Source: Flavobacteriales bacterium (GTDB lineage: Bacteria; Bacteroidota; Bacteroidia; Flavobacteriales_E; Vicingaceae). From it: a DNA stretch of 64,000 nt. The notes under the pieces were generated by a model, which ran no database searches, had not been told where the DNA came from, and saw only the letters and a program-made list of their open reading frames with translations. Location of the stretch: positions 1-64,000 of the forward strand of contig PALM01000020.1 in assembly GCA_002706365.1 (NCBI GenBank), written 5' to 3'. The first letter of the stretch is position 1; the number at the start of each line of letters is the position of its first letter. The translations under genes and the position numbers were made by a program. Below, piece by piece: positions 7,756 to 17,058 of the stretch.

Positions 7756-7863
7756 CTTGATTATGTTGGTTTTCTCGTTACAGCCCGATAAATCGGCCCA
7801 GTCGAAAACCGATTTGCATTAAAATATTATCAATGATATGCGCTTCTCGTTGATTCCATAAAC

Positions 7864-7921
7864 CTCGATACTATTCCGATTTCATCGGAATCACTCGGCA
7901 ACCAAATGGAATAGTATCGAG
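7864..7921. repeat. Nested inverted repeat (two competing hairpins)
   Basis: Outer arms of 14 bp: CTCGATACTATTCC (7864-7877) and GGAATAGTATCGAG (7908-7921), perfect. Inside, ATTCCGAT-TTC-ATCGGAAT (7873-7891) makes an 8-bp hairpin that shares ATTCC with the left outer arm, so the two stems exclude each other. It lies between the SulP gene start and the rplT terminator, upstream of sulP. Confidence 0.8.
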
Positions 7922-7936
7922 AGACGTGCAATACTT

Positions 7937-7971
7937 CTTACTCCATACTCCAAGCTCCGAACTCCAAAAAT
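7937..7971. repeat. CTCCAAA-type heptad array
   Basis: CTTACTC, CATACTC, CAAGCTC, CGAACTC, CAAAAAT: five 7-mers ending ACTC/GCTC, next to the rplT terminator. Same family as 6195-6222. Confidence 0.75.
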
Positions 7972-8000
7972 AAAAAAGACCCCATCTTTCGAAAGGGTCT
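7972..8000 (-). terminator. Terminator of the thrS-infC-rpmI-rplT operon
   Basis: On the minus strand AGACCC pairs with GGGTCT around a 12-base loop containing TTTCGAAAG, followed by a T-run. It lies 45 bases after the rplT stop, beyond the CTAG array. Confidence 0.85.
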
Positions 8001-8009
8001 CTAATTTGT

Positions 8010-8047
8010 CTAGATTCTAGACTCTAGATTCTAGGTTCTCTTTTCTA
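8010..8047. repeat. CTAG heptad array in phase with the rplT stop
   Basis: CTAG at 8010, 8017, 8024 and 8031, seven bases apart. On the minus strand the rplT stop TAG (8047-8045) is exactly two units (14 bases) upstream of the first array TAG. Units read TAGAATC, TAGAGTC, TAGAATC, TAGACAA on that strand. Located between rplT and its terminator, so it is probably transcribed. Confidence 0.85.
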
Positions 8048-8389
8048 CTTCAAAGAATCCACCACTGCTTTGAAAGCTTGTGGATCGTTCATTGCTAGAT
8101 CGGCTAGTGTCTTACGATTTAGCTCGATATTGTTCTTAGCTACCTTACCCATGAATTGTGAGTAAGACATTCCGTACTCTCTTGCACCGGCATTGATTCT
8201 CTGGATCCAAAGGGCTCTGAAGTTTCTTTTCTTCTGCTTTCTACCTTGGTAGGCATAAACCATCCCTTTTTCAACCGCATTCTTAGCTACAGTGTGTACG
8301 TTCTTTCTTCTTCCGAAGTATCCTTTCGCTTGTTTTAGGATCTTCTTTCTTCTAGCCTTCGCGGCTACTGAGTTTACTGATCTTGGCAT
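8045..8389 (-). CDS. rplT: 50S ribosomal protein L20
   Basis: Large-subunit assembly protein binding 23S rRNA, 114 aa, the normal bacterial length. Seen: [20 protein letters not shown] start, [14 protein letters not shown] basic N-terminal helix, [16 protein letters not shown] core and [10 protein letters not shown] tail. Last gene of thrS-infC-rpmI-rplT, 95 bases after rpmI. L20 represses this operon in some bacteria; no such site was located here. A CTAG heptad array follows the stop. Confidence 0.98.
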   Translation of the reverse strand: MPRSVNSVAAKARRKKILKQAKGYFGRRKNVHTVAKNAVEKGMVYAYQGRKQKKRNFRALWIQRINAGAREYGMSYSQFMGKVAKNNIELNRKTLADLAMNDPQAFKAVVDSLK

Positions 8390-8484
8390 TTCTTTACGTT
8401 TTTTGGAGTATCGCGGTCATTTTTAAGACACTTATTACAATAATCCGGGTTTGTTACTCTTGTTTACGATAACCTGAATTGATC

Positions 8485-8682
8485 TTACTTCATTGCAAGC
8501 TGCTGCTTGATATTGGCCTCATCAGCTGGATGTACCAGCCCCATATTGGTCAATGCTCTCTTGCGCTTGGTTTCTTTCTTGGTCAAAATGTGACTTTTGA
8601 AAGCATGCTTTCGCTTGATCTTTCCAGATCCAGTGATCTTGAATCTCTTCTTCGCACTGGAGATGGTTTTCATTTTTGGCAT
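8485..8682 (-). CDS. rpmI: 50S ribosomal protein L35
   Basis: Small basic ribosomal protein of 65 aa with the family opening [31 protein letters not shown] (first part seen directly) and the [14 protein letters not shown] tail. Lies between infC and rplT as in most bacteria. The 93-base gap to infC carries a 25-nt spacer repeat (8737-8761), which is unusual inside a ribosomal operon. Confidence 0.97.
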   Translation of the reverse strand: MPKMKTISSAKKRFKITGSGKIKRKHAFKSHILTKKETKRKRALTNMGLVHPADEANIKQQLAMK

Positions 8683-8736
8683 TACACTTAATTTAAATTA
8701 ATCTTCTATTCTTTTATTCAATACTCGGCCCCGAGC

Positions 8737-8761
8737 TGTCATCCCGAGCGGCGTCGAGGGG
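8737..8761. repeat. 25-nt GAGCGG/GTCGAG interspersed repeat, copy 1
   Basis: Begins TGTCATCCCGAGCGG and ends GTCGAGGGG. Related copies lie at 44538-44562 (inverted) and 59980-60004. A small CTCGG-CC-CCGAG hairpin precedes it. It stands inside the infC-rpmI gap of a transcribed operon. Confidence 0.75.
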
Positions 8762-8775
8762 CGAGGGGCGAAGCC

Positions 8776-9324
8776 TTATTTTTTCTTCTTCGGAGCGATC
8801 ATCATGATCATTCGCTTACCTTCCATCTTTGGCATAGACTCTACAGTAGCGATCTCTTCTAATGATTGGGCCAACTTCAACAACAATATCTCTCCTTTGT
8901 CTTTAAAGAGAATCGATCTTCCCTTAAAGAATACGTAGGCCTTTACTTTTGCTCCTTCTTCAATGAACTTTTCCGCATGCTTCAACTTGAAGTTGAAATC
9001 ATGATCGTCTGTGTTCGGACCGAAACGAATCTCTTTAACCACCACCTTCTGGGCTTTAGACTTCATCTCCTTTTGTTTCTTCTTTTGATCGTAAAGAAAC
9101 TTCTTGTAGTCGATGATCTTAGCAACCGGTGGATCTGCCTTAGGTGATATCTCAACCAAGTCTAGTCCTTGGTCTTCTGCCATGGCTAATGCCTGACGAG
9201 TAGGGTATACTCCCTGATCTACATTTTCACCTACCAGTCTCAATTCACTGGCTTCGATCTTATTATTGATCTTATGAGGATCTTCCTTTCGGACAAATCT
9301 TCTGGGTCTGCGTGGTCTTGCTAT
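8776..9324 (-). CDS. infC: Translation initiation factor IF-3, rare ATA start
   Basis: Binds the 30S subunit and controls fidelity of initiator tRNA selection. The body is standard: [36 protein letters not shown], then the C-domain [10 protein letters not shown]-like [19 protein letters not shown]. The first conventional start codon in frame is a TTG at 9243, which would cut off the conserved N-terminal R-rich / INNKI segment. Reading upstream, the frame stays open to a stop at 9343-9345 and holds no ATG, GTG or other TTG. An ATA at 9324 lies 8 bases after a perfect GGAGG and gives [23 protein letters not shown], the normal IF-3 N-terminus, 182 aa. E. coli infC likewise starts with a rare codon (AUU) that lets IF-3 repress itself. 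The gap from thrS is 14 bases. Confidence 0.93.
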   Translation of the reverse strand: MARPRRPRRFVRKEDPHKINNKIEASELRLVGENVDQGVYPTRQALAMAEDQGLDLVEISPKADPPVAKIIDYKKFLYDQKKKQKEMKSKAQKVVVKEIRFGPNTDDHDFNFKLKHAEKFIEEGAKVKAYVFFKGRSILFKDKGEILLLKLAQSLEEIATVESMPKMEGKRMIMMIAPKKKK

Positions 9325-9337
9325 TGCTTGGTCCTCC
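9322..9337 (-). promoter_or_regulatory. Strong Shine-Dalgarno plus ATA start codon of infC
   Basis: Read on the minus strand: GGAGG at 9337-9333, eight bases, then ATA at 9324-9322. Perfect Shine-Dalgarno sites are uncommon in this genome's other leaders, so the strong site together with a weak start codon suggests the IF-3 autoregulation known in E. coli. Function is inferred. Confidence 0.75.
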
Positions 9338-9338
9338 T

Positions 9339-11279
9339 TTAGTTAAACTTGTGTATTCTATCTATTTCTTCTTTAATCATTTGGGCGAATTCGTCAACTT
9401 TCATCACTCCTTTATCACCTTTTCCGTGTTCCCGGACTGAAACTGTGCCGTTTTCGACCTCTTTCTCGCCAATGATCAACATGTATGGAACCTTAGATAC
9501 TTCTGCATCTCGTATCTTTTTTCCAACTTTTTCGTTCCGCTCATCAACGAATCCGCGAATATCGGAATTATTTAGCAGTTTTAAAACCTCCTTACAATTT
9601 TCATTGTACTTCTCACTCAAAGGTAAAATCGCTACTTGATCCGGACTTAGCCAAAGAGGGAAATTTCCTCCTGAATGTTCGATCAATAGTGCTACAAATC
9701 GTTCCATTGAGCCAAATGGCGCTCTATGGATCATTACCGGACGGTGTTTTTGGTCATCACTGCCAATATATTCCAATTCAAAACGCTCTGGCAAGCTATA
9801 ATCCACTTGAATTGTTCCCAATTGCCACTTTCTACCAATGGCATCTTTGATCATAAAGTCCAACTTAGGACCGTAGAAAGCCGCTTCATTGTATTCTACA
9901 ACCGTATTCAAGCCCTTAGCTGCACTTGCATTAATGATTGCCTGCTCGGCTTTCTCCCAGTTTTCTTCGCTACCGATATACTTACTGCGATCCTCTTGAT
10001 CTCTCAATGATATTTGAGCAGTGTAATCTTCAAAATTCAAGGCTTCTAATACATAAAGCACTAGGTCGATCACTTTCTTGAACTCTTCTTCTACTTGATC
10101 TGGCGTGCAGAACAGGTGGGCATCGTCCTGAGTAAATCCTCTAACTCTGGTTAATCCATGAAGCTCTCCACTTTGCTCATAGCGATATACAGTACCAAAT
10201 TCAGCATAACGTATAGGTAGATCCTTATATGAACGTGGTTCTGACTTGTAGATCTCGCAGTGGTGCGGACAATTCATCGGCTTCAATAAGAACTCTTCAT
10301 CTTCTGAAGGTGTCTTGATCGGTTGAAATGAATCTTCTCCGTATTTCTCATAGTGCCCTGATGTCACATACAATTCCTTAGAACCAATATGTGGAGTAAC
10401 CACTGGTTGATAACCTGCAGCAACTTGTGCTCTGCGCATGAAGTTTTCCAAGCGCTCTCTAAGTACAGTTCCTTTTGGTAACCAAAGGGGAAGTCCTTGA
10501 CCAACTTTCTGACTGAAAGTGAATAGACTCAGTTCCTTTCCTAACTTTCTGTGATCGCGTTTCTTTGCTTCCTCAAGCATTTCTAGATACTCAGTAAGTT
10601 CCTTCTGCTTAGGGAATGTGATTCCATAGATCCTTGTAAGCTGTTTGTTCTTTTCATCACCTCTCCAATAGGCTCCTGCAACAGCAGTTAGCTTAACAGC
10701 CTTGATAAATCCTGTGTTTGGAATGTGCGGTCCGCGACAGAGGTCTGTGAAATTGCCCTGATGATAGAATGTAATATTGCCATCTTCAAGATCGGCGATC
10801 AGTTCCAGCTTATACTCATCATCCTTTTTCTTGTAGTATTCCAATGCATCGGCCTTGGAGATCTCTTGGCGACTGTATTCGTTCTTCTGACGAGCCAGCT
10901 CTTGCATCTTCTTTTCGATCTTCGGTAGGTCGGCTTCAGTGATCGGACGGTCCCCATTGTCTACATCATAGTAGAATCCGTTCTCAATAGGAGGGCCAAT
11001 CCCAAACTTAATTCCGGGGAATAATTCTTCCAATGCCTCGGCCAATAGGTGAGCAGAGGAATGCCAAAAGGTATTCTTACCCTCTTCATCATTCCAGGTG
11101 AGTAACTGAAGTTCTACATTCTTGTCGAGTGGACGAAAGGCGTCGCGCACCTCACCATCGACTTTTGCAGCTAGCACATTTCTGGCTAATCCTTCACTAA
11201 TACTTTTTGCCACATCCAATGGAGTGGTTCCTGCTTCATACTCCCTAAGGGAGCCGTCTGGTAATTTTACTTCAATCAT
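9339..11279 (-). CDS. thrS: Threonyl-tRNA synthetase
   Basis: Charges tRNA-Thr in the cytoplasm; class II synthetase, 646 aa, full length. Domains in order: TGS (1-62, [14 protein letters not shown]), editing domain with [11 protein letters not shown] and [10 protein letters not shown] (about 65-240), catalytic core with motif 2 ([26 protein letters not shown] begins here) and the zinc-ligand region [10 protein letters not shown], motif 3 ([13 protein letters not shown]), and the anticodon-binding domain (550-640, [10 protein letters not shown]). First gene of thrS-infC-rpmI-rplT. A bidirectional terminator separates it from the gene upstream. Confidence 0.98.
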   Translation of the reverse strand: MIEVKLPDGSLREYEAGTTPLDVAKSISEGLARNVLAAKVDGEVRDAFRPLDKNVELQLLTWNDEEGKNTFWHSSAHLLAEALEELFPGIKFGIGPPIENGFYYDVDNGDRPITEADLPKIEKKMQELARQKNEYSRQEISKADALEYYKKKDDEYKLELIADLEDGNITFYHQGNFTDLCRGPHIPNTGFIKAVKLTAVAGAYWRGDEKNKQLTRIYGITFPKQKELTEYLEMLEEAKKRDHRKLGKELSLFTFSQKVGQGLPLWLPKGTVLRERLENFMRRAQVAAGYQPVVTPHIGSKELYVTSGHYEKYGEDSFQPIKTPSEDEEFLLKPMNCPHHCEIYKSEPRSYKDLPIRYAEFGTVYRYEQSGELHGLTRVRGFTQDDAHLFCTPDQVEEEFKKVIDLVLYVLEALNFEDYTAQISLRDQEDRSKYIGSEENWEKAEQAIINASAAKGLNTVVEYNEAAFYGPKLDFMIKDAIGRKWQLGTIQVDYSLPERFELEYIGSDDQKHRPVMIHRAPFGSMERFVALLIEHSGGNFPLWLSPDQVAILPLSEKYNENCKEVLKLLNNSDIRGFVDERNEKVGKKIRDAEVSKVPYMLIIGEKEVENGTVSVREHGKGDKGVMKVDEFAQMIKEEIDRIHKFN

Positions 11280-11330
11280 GAATGAGAATTAAGGGCTGCA
11301 AAGATAAATGGATTTAAAGGGTATATCATA

Positions 11331-11360
11331 AAAAAAGGGCATCGATCGACGCCCTTTTTT
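11331..11360. terminator. Bidirectional terminator between lipoprotein gene and thrS
   Basis: AAAAAAGGGC and GCCCTTTTTT flank ATCGATCGAC, whose TCGATCGA core is self-complementary. T-runs on both strands. On the minus strand it lies 19 bases after the stop of the gene ending at 11380 and before thrS. Confidence 0.85.
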
Positions 11361-11379
11361 AAAATTCTATGATTTCTAC

Positions 11380-12243
11380 TTAAAGCGATATGATCTTTTG
11401 TCGCAATTCGGTGATTCTGGTCGTAAAGTCTTTCAGCTCTTCGTCTGAAAGTTCTACATCACTAATATCAATATTCGTCTGCTCTAATTGCTTCACGCTT
11501 TCATAGCTTTCGAATGAATTGTGCAGATCTTGTAGACCATCGATCAAAAAGTTAAGGTCTAAAGAAGGGTCTTTTTGAACTTGTAGTGCCACGATCACAT
11601 TGTCTAGAATCGTCATTTGCTCGAGTAATCTTCCAGTGATATGCTCGCTATCTCCACTATTTGCGCCAAGGTACATACCTTCAACCCATGCAGCAGAGAA
11701 GAATACTGCTTCTTTTGAAGCTTCAGCATTCTGCTCTAAGTATTCATCCGTTCTTCTCTTGATCACTGTAAGAATTCTGAGAATTGTGTCTTGATTTCCA
11801 ATGTTCTTTTCAAATGATTCAACCAATTCACCAGTTCCAAAAACACTAGGCATACCAATACCATCTGCCAAAGACTTCACAGTATTCATATAGTCGATAG
11901 AAAGTTGTTGCTGATCATTAAGCACTGCATAAGCTAGATCAGCAGAATAAACACCAAAATTCAAATACTTGGCAGTTTTGGTGTTGTAGTTATCCAAATT
12001 TGAAACAGGATTTGTTAGATCACTCTGAAATTTCAGTCCCGCTCTATTGAATATTGCGGCAATCTGAATAGGAGAGGGAAGCATAAAAGAAAGTTCTTCC
12101 TCATCCATGCTCTCATCAACAGCAACTTCAGTGCTGTCAGTTTCCGCTGCATCATCATCACTTCTCTTTGGCTCTTCAGCGCAAGAAGAGAGTAAAAAAC
12201 CTCCAATTAGTAGTAGGCTAAAATATCTTTTCAATGTTTTCAT
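11380..12243 (-). CDS. Hypothetical lipoprotein, 287 aa
   Basis: Not recognised to a named family. SPII signal peptide with lipobox LLSSC (Cys20), then an acidic linker rich in D/E (KRSDDDAAETDSTEVAVDE), then an all-helical region with long amphipathic helices (LNFGVYSADLAYAVLNDQQQ; FFSAAWVEGMYLGAN). Similar helical lipoproteins of about 280 aa are common in Bacteroidota without assigned role. It is the second gene of a pair: the secreted protein at 12265-12795 ends only 21 bases upstream, so they are probably co-transcribed. Confidence 0.75.
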   Translation of the reverse strand: MKTLKRYFSLLLIGGFLLSSCAEEPKRSDDDAAETDSTEVAVDESMDEEELSFMLPSPIQIAAIFNRAGLKFQSDLTNPVSNLDNYNTKTAKYLNFGVYSADLAYAVLNDQQQLSIDYMNTVKSLADGIGMPSVFGTGELVESFEKNIGNQDTILRILTVIKRRTDEYLEQNAEASKEAVFFSAAWVEGMYLGANSGDSEHITGRLLEQMTILDNVIVALQVQKDPSLDLNFLIDGLQDLHNSFESYESVKQLEQTNIDISDVELSDEELKDFTTRITELRQKIISL

Positions 12244-12264
12244 CTTATGGTTATTCGCTTTTAT

Positions 12265-12795
12265 TTATTCGCTTGCTTCTTCAGTTTGTGATTCGCTTTC
12301 CTCTGCATCAGTTACAAAGGTTAGTTGGTATCCTAAGATAAATACCAAGCATCCACCTTGCTCTTCACCTTCTGCAGGAGGTATGATATAGTTAACATAA
12401 AGTCTCTTGGCTTTTTTGGGCTCATAGATCACCAATTTACCTTCCTCATCTTTAGTAGAAGTGAACACTGGAGTTCTACCTTCATGCTCATCACTTTTGT
12501 CGTAGATTCTGATCTCCACATCTTTTGGAAGCTCAGTTTTATTAAAGATCATGCGATATTTTTCTCCTCTAAAGAGAGGTACTTCGATCTCTTTTCGACT
12601 TTTTTCAGAGCCGTAGTTAATAATGTTGACTTTAGAAGAGGAGTAATAATAAGGGTTGAGCAAAGAGATTCCCTCTTTCTTCAAAGCTTTAGAATTACAC
12701 TTAACCTCGCTTTCACTACTGGTAGATTCAGCAGTTCCCGAAATAGCTGTAAAGGCAAATGCTGCCAGCAAGAAGTAGATACCTATTTTCTTCAT
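12265..12795 (-). CDS. Hypothetical secreted protein, 176 aa
   Basis: Unknown function. Signal peptide of about 21 residues (MKKIGIYFLLAAFAFTAISG), then a Ser/Glu-rich linker, then a beta-rich domain (KSRKEIEVPLFRGEKYRMIF; DVEIRIYDK; KRLYVNYIIPP) and a Glu/Ser-rich acidic tail (EESESQTEEASE). Two Cys (CNSKAL and GGCLVF) could form a disulfide in the periplasm. It looks like a small carbohydrate- or lipid-binding beta sandwich but no family motif is clear. Forms a two-gene unit with the lipoprotein downstream. Confidence 0.7.
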   Translation of the reverse strand: MKKIGIYFLLAAFAFTAISGTAESTSSESEVKCNSKALKKEGISLLNPYYYSSSKVNIINYGSEKSRKEIEVPLFRGEKYRMIFNKTELPKDVEIRIYDKSDEHEGRTPVFTSTKDEEGKLVIYEPKKAKRLYVNYIIPPAEGEEQGGCLVFILGYQLTFVTDAEESESQTEEASE

Positions 12796-12876
12796 AGAAT
12801 ATAATTGATTAGGCCGCTAATATAACAATAAATGGGGTTTGAATCTGAGAAGAATTGCAATGGAATTTTAACATTT

Positions 12877-14694
12877 TTACAGATGGGCCTTTAAAAAGTC
12901 TTCCATGGCTCTATAAAAGTCGAATCGATTCTCTTCATTGCCAAACCCATGACCTTCATTATCTTTTACCATATATTCCACCTCAACACCTCTGGCTTTC
13001 ATGGCTTCTACCATCTGATCTGATTCCGATTTCTTTACACGGGGGTCATTTGCTCCCTGTGCAATCAATAGTGGTGCTTGGATCTTTTCTGCTTGTAATG
13101 CAGGAGAGTATTGGGTCAACATTTCTTTGTCCTTTTCAGGATGACCAACCATCTCATACAGCATCTCTAAATAGTTTTCCCAATAAGGTGGTATGGTTTC
13201 CATAAATGTAAATAGATTGGAAACTCCTACATAGTCGATGCCGCATTTGTAGACCTCCGGACTAAAAGCCAATCCTGCCAGACAGGCGTAGCCCCCATAA
13301 GACCCTCCGTAAATTGCAACTCTATCTTTATCTACTATACCCTCATTGATCAAATGCTTCACACCATCTGTAAGGTCGTTTTGCATACTTTGTCCCCATT
13401 GCTTGAATGAGGCTTCTAAAAATGCCCTTCCATAGCCTGTTGAGCCTCTAAAGTTTACTTGCAAGACGGCATATCCTCGGTTGCATAAGAACTGCACTTC
13501 CGGATTGAAGCCCCAATAATCTCTAGCCCATGGACCACCATGCGGGTTAAGTACCAATGGCAAATTCTTTTTCTCCTTGCCTGCTGGTAAGCTCAAATAG
13601 GCATTCAGCTTAAGACCATCCCGACTTTTAAATTCGATAGACTGCATTTCAGCCATTTGCTCTTCATCTAGCCAAGGACTTATATCTTGAATCTTCTCTA
13701 GCTCTTTGGCTTTCAAGTCGAAATAGTAATAGGCTCCTCTGCTTTTATCACTGTATGAACGAATAATGAACTGATCTTCTTCCTTATTGGAATCGGCTAT
13801 GCTCATTTCATGATCTCCTAATCGCCCTTCCAGATCCCTAAACCAATTTTCAACTTCTTTGTCGACAAACTCTCTATGAGTCTTGTCTGTGGTGTAACTG
13901 TAGTAAGTCAGTCGCTTATTCTTTTTAGAAAAGGTGATCGATGACACATCTACTTCCTCATGAGCGAATAACTCTTCAATTTCTTCGGCGCTCTTCGGAT
14001 CAAAGATTATTGCAGCGGCCTTATCTCTGCCGATATTTGAAATGCAATAGAGCTTTTGATTATCGAAAGTGAAGAACTGCGGACTCATATTCTCCTTAAA
14101 GTCAGTAGTAAGAATGCTCTTGAACTCATCTTCTTCTTTCTCTCGATATAGCAGAGAAGAGTTCACTCCATCTGTAGCAATGGCAATTCTCAATTTACCA
14201 TTGTGGTCGCACATCCAGGCGCTAATATTTCCCGGATTCTCGGCCAGTAGTTCCAGCTCTCCGCTGTGTATATTCAATCTGTAAGGATCGTGGATCCTAG
14301 CATCTCTTTTATTCAAACCCACCAAAATATAGTCGTCTTGCTCTTCAAGATCATCTATCAAATGGGTTTGAACCCCTTCAAATGCAGTAAGTTCCTTTAG
14401 ATTACTTCCGTCTGGGTTAACACCATAGAGTCCGTAGTTTTCATCTCCACCCTGATCTCTTAGATACAATAGTCTATGATTACTGGCCCATGTATAGCCT
14501 GCAATATCTCTATCTTCAACTGAAGTGATGCGTTTGGCGTCTTCTTCACCTAACTTCTGGATGAAGATGTTCATTCTATTCTTATAGGGAGCGAGGAAGG
14601 AGTAATATTTACCATCTGGTGAGATCTGAAAGCTACTTTTCTCAGGATTCCTGAAGAAATCTTCCATAGGTATCTGAGGAGATTGAATACTCAT
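12877..14694 (-). CDS. S9 family prolyl oligopeptidase, cytoplasmic type
   Basis: Serine peptidase of the acylaminoacyl-peptidase/DPP-like S9 group, 605 aa from the ATG at 14694. Beta-propeller with blades such as SPDGKYYSFLAPYKN and ASNHRLLYLRDQGG (about 1-345), then an alpha/beta-hydrolase domain with Ser465 in YGGSYGGYACL, Asp550 in GANDPRV and His582 in EGHGFGN. The oxyanion segment NPHGGPWARDYWGFNPEVQF begins the domain. There is no signal peptide from this start, unlike the S9D enzyme at 1977. An upstream in-frame start at 14781 would add 29 residues unlike the family and overlap the divergent promoter, so it was rejected. Divergent from the M1 peptidase gene. Confidence 0.92.
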   Translation of the reverse strand: MSIQSPQIPMEDFFRNPEKSSFQISPDGKYYSFLAPYKNRMNIFIQKLGEEDAKRITSVEDRDIAGYTWASNHRLLYLRDQGGDENYGLYGVNPDGSNLKELTAFEGVQTHLIDDLEEQDDYILVGLNKRDARIHDPYRLNIHSGELELLAENPGNISAWMCDHNGKLRIAIATDGVNSSLLYREKEEDEFKSILTTDFKENMSPQFFTFDNQKLYCISNIGRDKAAAIIFDPKSAEEIEELFAHEEVDVSSITFSKKNKRLTYYSYTTDKTHREFVDKEVENWFRDLEGRLGDHEMSIADSNKEEDQFIIRSYSDKSRGAYYYFDLKAKELEKIQDISPWLDEEQMAEMQSIEFKSRDGLKLNAYLSLPAGKEKKNLPLVLNPHGGPWARDYWGFNPEVQFLCNRGYAVLQVNFRGSTGYGRAFLEASFKQWGQSMQNDLTDGVKHLINEGIVDKDRVAIYGGSYGGYACLAGLAFSPEVYKCGIDYVGVSNLFTFMETIPPYWENYLEMLYEMVGHPEKDKEMLTQYSPALQAEKIQAPLLIAQGANDPRVKKSESDQMVEAMKARGVEVEYMVKDNEGHGFGNEENRFDFYRAMEDFLKAHL

Positions 14695-14815
14695 TAAACT
14701 TTTGGTGTTTTTTAGGGTTAAGGTGTCAAAAATAGTTAATGTGTGTGGTTCAACATGATAGTATACCGTTTGTGTAAACATCTGAGAAGACCATCATACT
14801 TTCCTTAATTTCGAG

Positions 14816-14823
14816 CCTTCAAT
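14816..14823 (+). promoter_or_regulatory. Putative -7 box of the M1 peptidase operon
   Basis: TAATTTCG, one mismatch from TAnnTTTG, 12 bases before the ATG at 14836. Confidence 0.35.
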
Positions 14824-14835
14824 TTTTTTAAAATT

Positions 14836-16692
14836 ATGCGCAGATTAATTTCTATATTTTCTCTAATTCTATTTTCAACTAGTTCAATGGCTCAGGCTGG
14901 ATATTGGCAGCAAGAGGTCGACTACACCATGGATATTCGCATGGATGTAAGAACGAATCAATTCAAAGGCGAGCAGGAGCTAGTGTATACCAACAACTCT
15001 CCAGATACCCTCGATAAGGTTTTCTTTCATTTATACTTCAATGCTTTCCAGCCTGGGAGTATGATGGATATCAGATCAAGAACCATTGCAGATCCAGACA
15101 GAAGAGTAAGCGACCGTATTCACACTCTAAAAGAAGATGAAATCGGTTATCAGAAAGTCACTTCGCTCACTCAAAATGGAAAAGCAGTAAAATATGAGAC
15201 TGTAGGTACCATTTTGGAGGTGAAACTTGATAAACCTCTACTTCCCGGAAAGAAGACCAAATTGGAGATGAGCTATGATGCTCAGGTACCACTTCAGATC
15301 AGAAGATCAGGAAGAGATAATGAAGAGGGAATTCGCTATTCAATGACTCAATGGTATCCAAAATTGGTGGAGTATGATGAGCAGGGATGGCATCCAAACC
15401 CATACATAGGAAGAGAGTTTCACGGAGTATGGGGCGACTTTGATGTGACCATCCATATTGATCAGGAATATGTGCTTGGCGCAACAGGATATCTTCAGAA
15501 CCCAAAAGAAGTGAATACGGGAAGAGCAGAGGATGTAAAAGAGGAAACTATGCAGGAAGAGCGCATGAACTCCTGGCATTTCGTGGCACCTATGGTTCAT
15601 GATTTTGCCTGGGTTGCCGATCCGGATTATGTGCATGAATCAATCACACTGGATAATGGAACAGAGATCAATTTCCTTTTCCAAAGAGATTCAACTACAA
15701 AATACTGGGATAGTCTTGCACCTTATGCAAAGCAGTGTTTCGATATTATGAATGAGGAGTTTGGCTTGTATCCATACAAACAATACACTGTTGCTCAAGG
15801 TGGCGATGGAGGAATGGAATATCCAATGATCACCTTGATCAGTGGCGATAGAAGCTTGAGAAGTCTTGTGGGGGTTACTGTGCATGAGGCTATCCACTCA
15901 TGGTATCAGCATCTTTTGGGTACAAATGAGGCTCAGTATGCTTGGATGGATGAGGGTTTCACTTCCTATGCAAGTGATGTAGTAATGAGCAAGATCTGGC
16001 CGGGACATAAGCCATTTACCAGAACCTATCGTTCATATGTGAGCTTTGTGAAGTCAGGAAAGCAAGAAGTACTCAGTACACATGCAGATCATTTTGAAAC
16101 CAATTATGCCTATGGAAGAACAGCATACACCATGGGAGCATTGTTTCTTCATCAGCTGAACTACATCATGGGGCATGATGATTTTATGCTGGGTATGAGA
16201 AGGTATTTCAATGAATGGAATCAAAAGCACCCTACACCAAACGATTTCATTCGAGTGATGGAAAAGACCAGTGGAATGGAGTTGAAGTGGTATATGGAGC
16301 AATGGACAGAAACTTTGAATACCATTGACTATGGTATCAAATTGGTTCAGCCTTTTGGCGATCAAACCAAGGTGAGATTAGAGAGAATTGGAAGAATGCC
16401 AATGCCATTGGATATTGCGGTAACAGATACTGCTGGAAATGTGACCTACTATAACATTCCTATGCGAATTATGCGCGGTGAAAAGGCAGCTGAAGAAGGA
16501 ATGGATAATTACACTGTGCTAAAGGATTGGGCATGGGTTTATCCTCAATATTCATTTACTATAGATATGCCTTATGGTCAGATCGAAAAGATCGAGATCG
16601 ACCCATCTAAGCGAATGGCAGATATTGAAATGGAGAATAATGTCTTTCCACCGGAGTCTGGTTTAATACTCGACTCATCTTATAATGAGTAA
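14836..16692 (+). CDS. M1 family zinc metallopeptidase (aminopeptidase N-like), secreted
   Basis: Zinc aminopeptidase-family protein of 618 aa, exported (signal peptide ends near SMAQ, residue 20). N-terminal beta domain typical of M1 (VDYTMDIRMDVRTNQFKGEQ...; YTNNSPDTLDKVFFHLY). Active site: His350-Glu351-x-x-His354 in VHEAIHSWYQ, then Glu373 in MDEGFTSYAS, giving HExxH-x18-E with correct spacing. The exopeptidase motif appears as GGMEYPM (variant of GAMEN), common in Bacteroidota M1 proteins. It lacks a C-terminal ERAP1 domain, so it is the short form. First gene of a + strand run; the small protein starts 9 bases later. Confidence 0.93.
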   Translation: MRRLISIFSLILFSTSSMAQAGYWQQEVDYTMDIRMDVRTNQFKGEQELVYTNNSPDTLDKVFFHLYFNAFQPGSMMDIRSRTIADPDRRVSDRIHTLKEDEIGYQKVTSLTQNGKAVKYETVGTILEVKLDKPLLPGKKTKLEMSYDAQVPLQIRRSGRDNEEGIRYSMTQWYPKLVEYDEQGWHPNPYIGREFHGVWGDFDVTIHIDQEYVLGATGYLQNPKEVNTGRAEDVKEETMQEERMNSWHFVAPMVHDFAWVADPDYVHESITLDNGTEINFLFQRDSTTKYWDSLAPYAKQCFDIMNEEFGLYPYKQYTVAQGGDGGMEYPMITLISGDRSLRSLVGVTVHEAIHSWYQHLLGTNEAQYAWMDEGFTSYASDVVMSKIWPGHKPFTRTYRSYVSFVKSGKQEVLSTHADHFETNYAYGRTAYTMGALFLHQLNYIMGHDDFMLGMRRYFNEWNQKHPTPNDFIRVMEKTSGMELKWYMEQWTETLNTIDYGIKLVQPFGDQTKVRLERIGRMPMPLDIAVTDTAGNVTYYNIPMRIMRGEKAAEEGMDNYTVLKDWAWVYPQYSFTIDMPYGQIEKIEIDPSKRMADIEMENNVFPPESGLILDSSYNE

Positions 16693-16701
16693 ATTTGCTT
16701 A

Positions 16702-17016
16702 GTGAAAAGTCTAAAGCAAAGCATATTAGCCTATGGACTGCTTTTCTGCTTCGGAATAGCAATTATTCCGGCAGAGAGCTTTCATCAGCACGATTTCGAG
16801 AGCGAGGTCTGTCAGCAGAGTGAATTGCACTTTGCAGACCACGCCGTGGATTGTGAGCTGGCTAATTTTGTAGTTCCTGCTTTTGATGCACCTTATTTAT
16901 TTCAGCAATCCTTTTCACAACTTTACTTCAAGGATCTTCTTACAGATGAGAGAAATTTCTCTTCTTCAGATCATACTTTATTAAAGAGAGGCAGGGCACC
17001 GCCTGCATTGGTCTAG
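16702..17016 (+). CDS. Small exported His/Cys-rich protein before a TonB receptor
   Basis: 104 aa from a GTG start, 9 bases after the M1 peptidase stop. N-terminal hydrophobic segment (ILAYGLLFCFGIAIIPAES) acts as a signal peptide or anchor. The mature part has a His/Cys/Asp/Glu-rich stretch, FHQHDFESEVCQQ and HFADHAVDCEL, with the pattern H-x-H ... C ... H ... H ... C that could bind a metal, and ends KRGRAPPALV. Short proteins with a metal-ligand stretch and an R-x-P-P tail preceding TonB receptors are familiar from Bacteroidota, to my recollection, but no function is established. Inference: periplasmic metal sensor or chaperone for the receptor next door. Confidence 0.65.
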   Translation: MKSLKQSILAYGLLFCFGIAIIPAESFHQHDFESEVCQQSELHFADHAVDCELANFVVPAFDAPYLFQQSFSQLYFKDLLTDERNFSSSDHTLLKRGRAPPALV

Positions 17017-17058
17017 TCTAGTCCAAAATACTCTCTTTAAATCTTTAAACATTTTGTT

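Noticed and set aside
14695-14781. Longer N-terminus for the second S9 peptidase
   Set aside because: The added residues do not look like the family and would cover the divergent promoter region.
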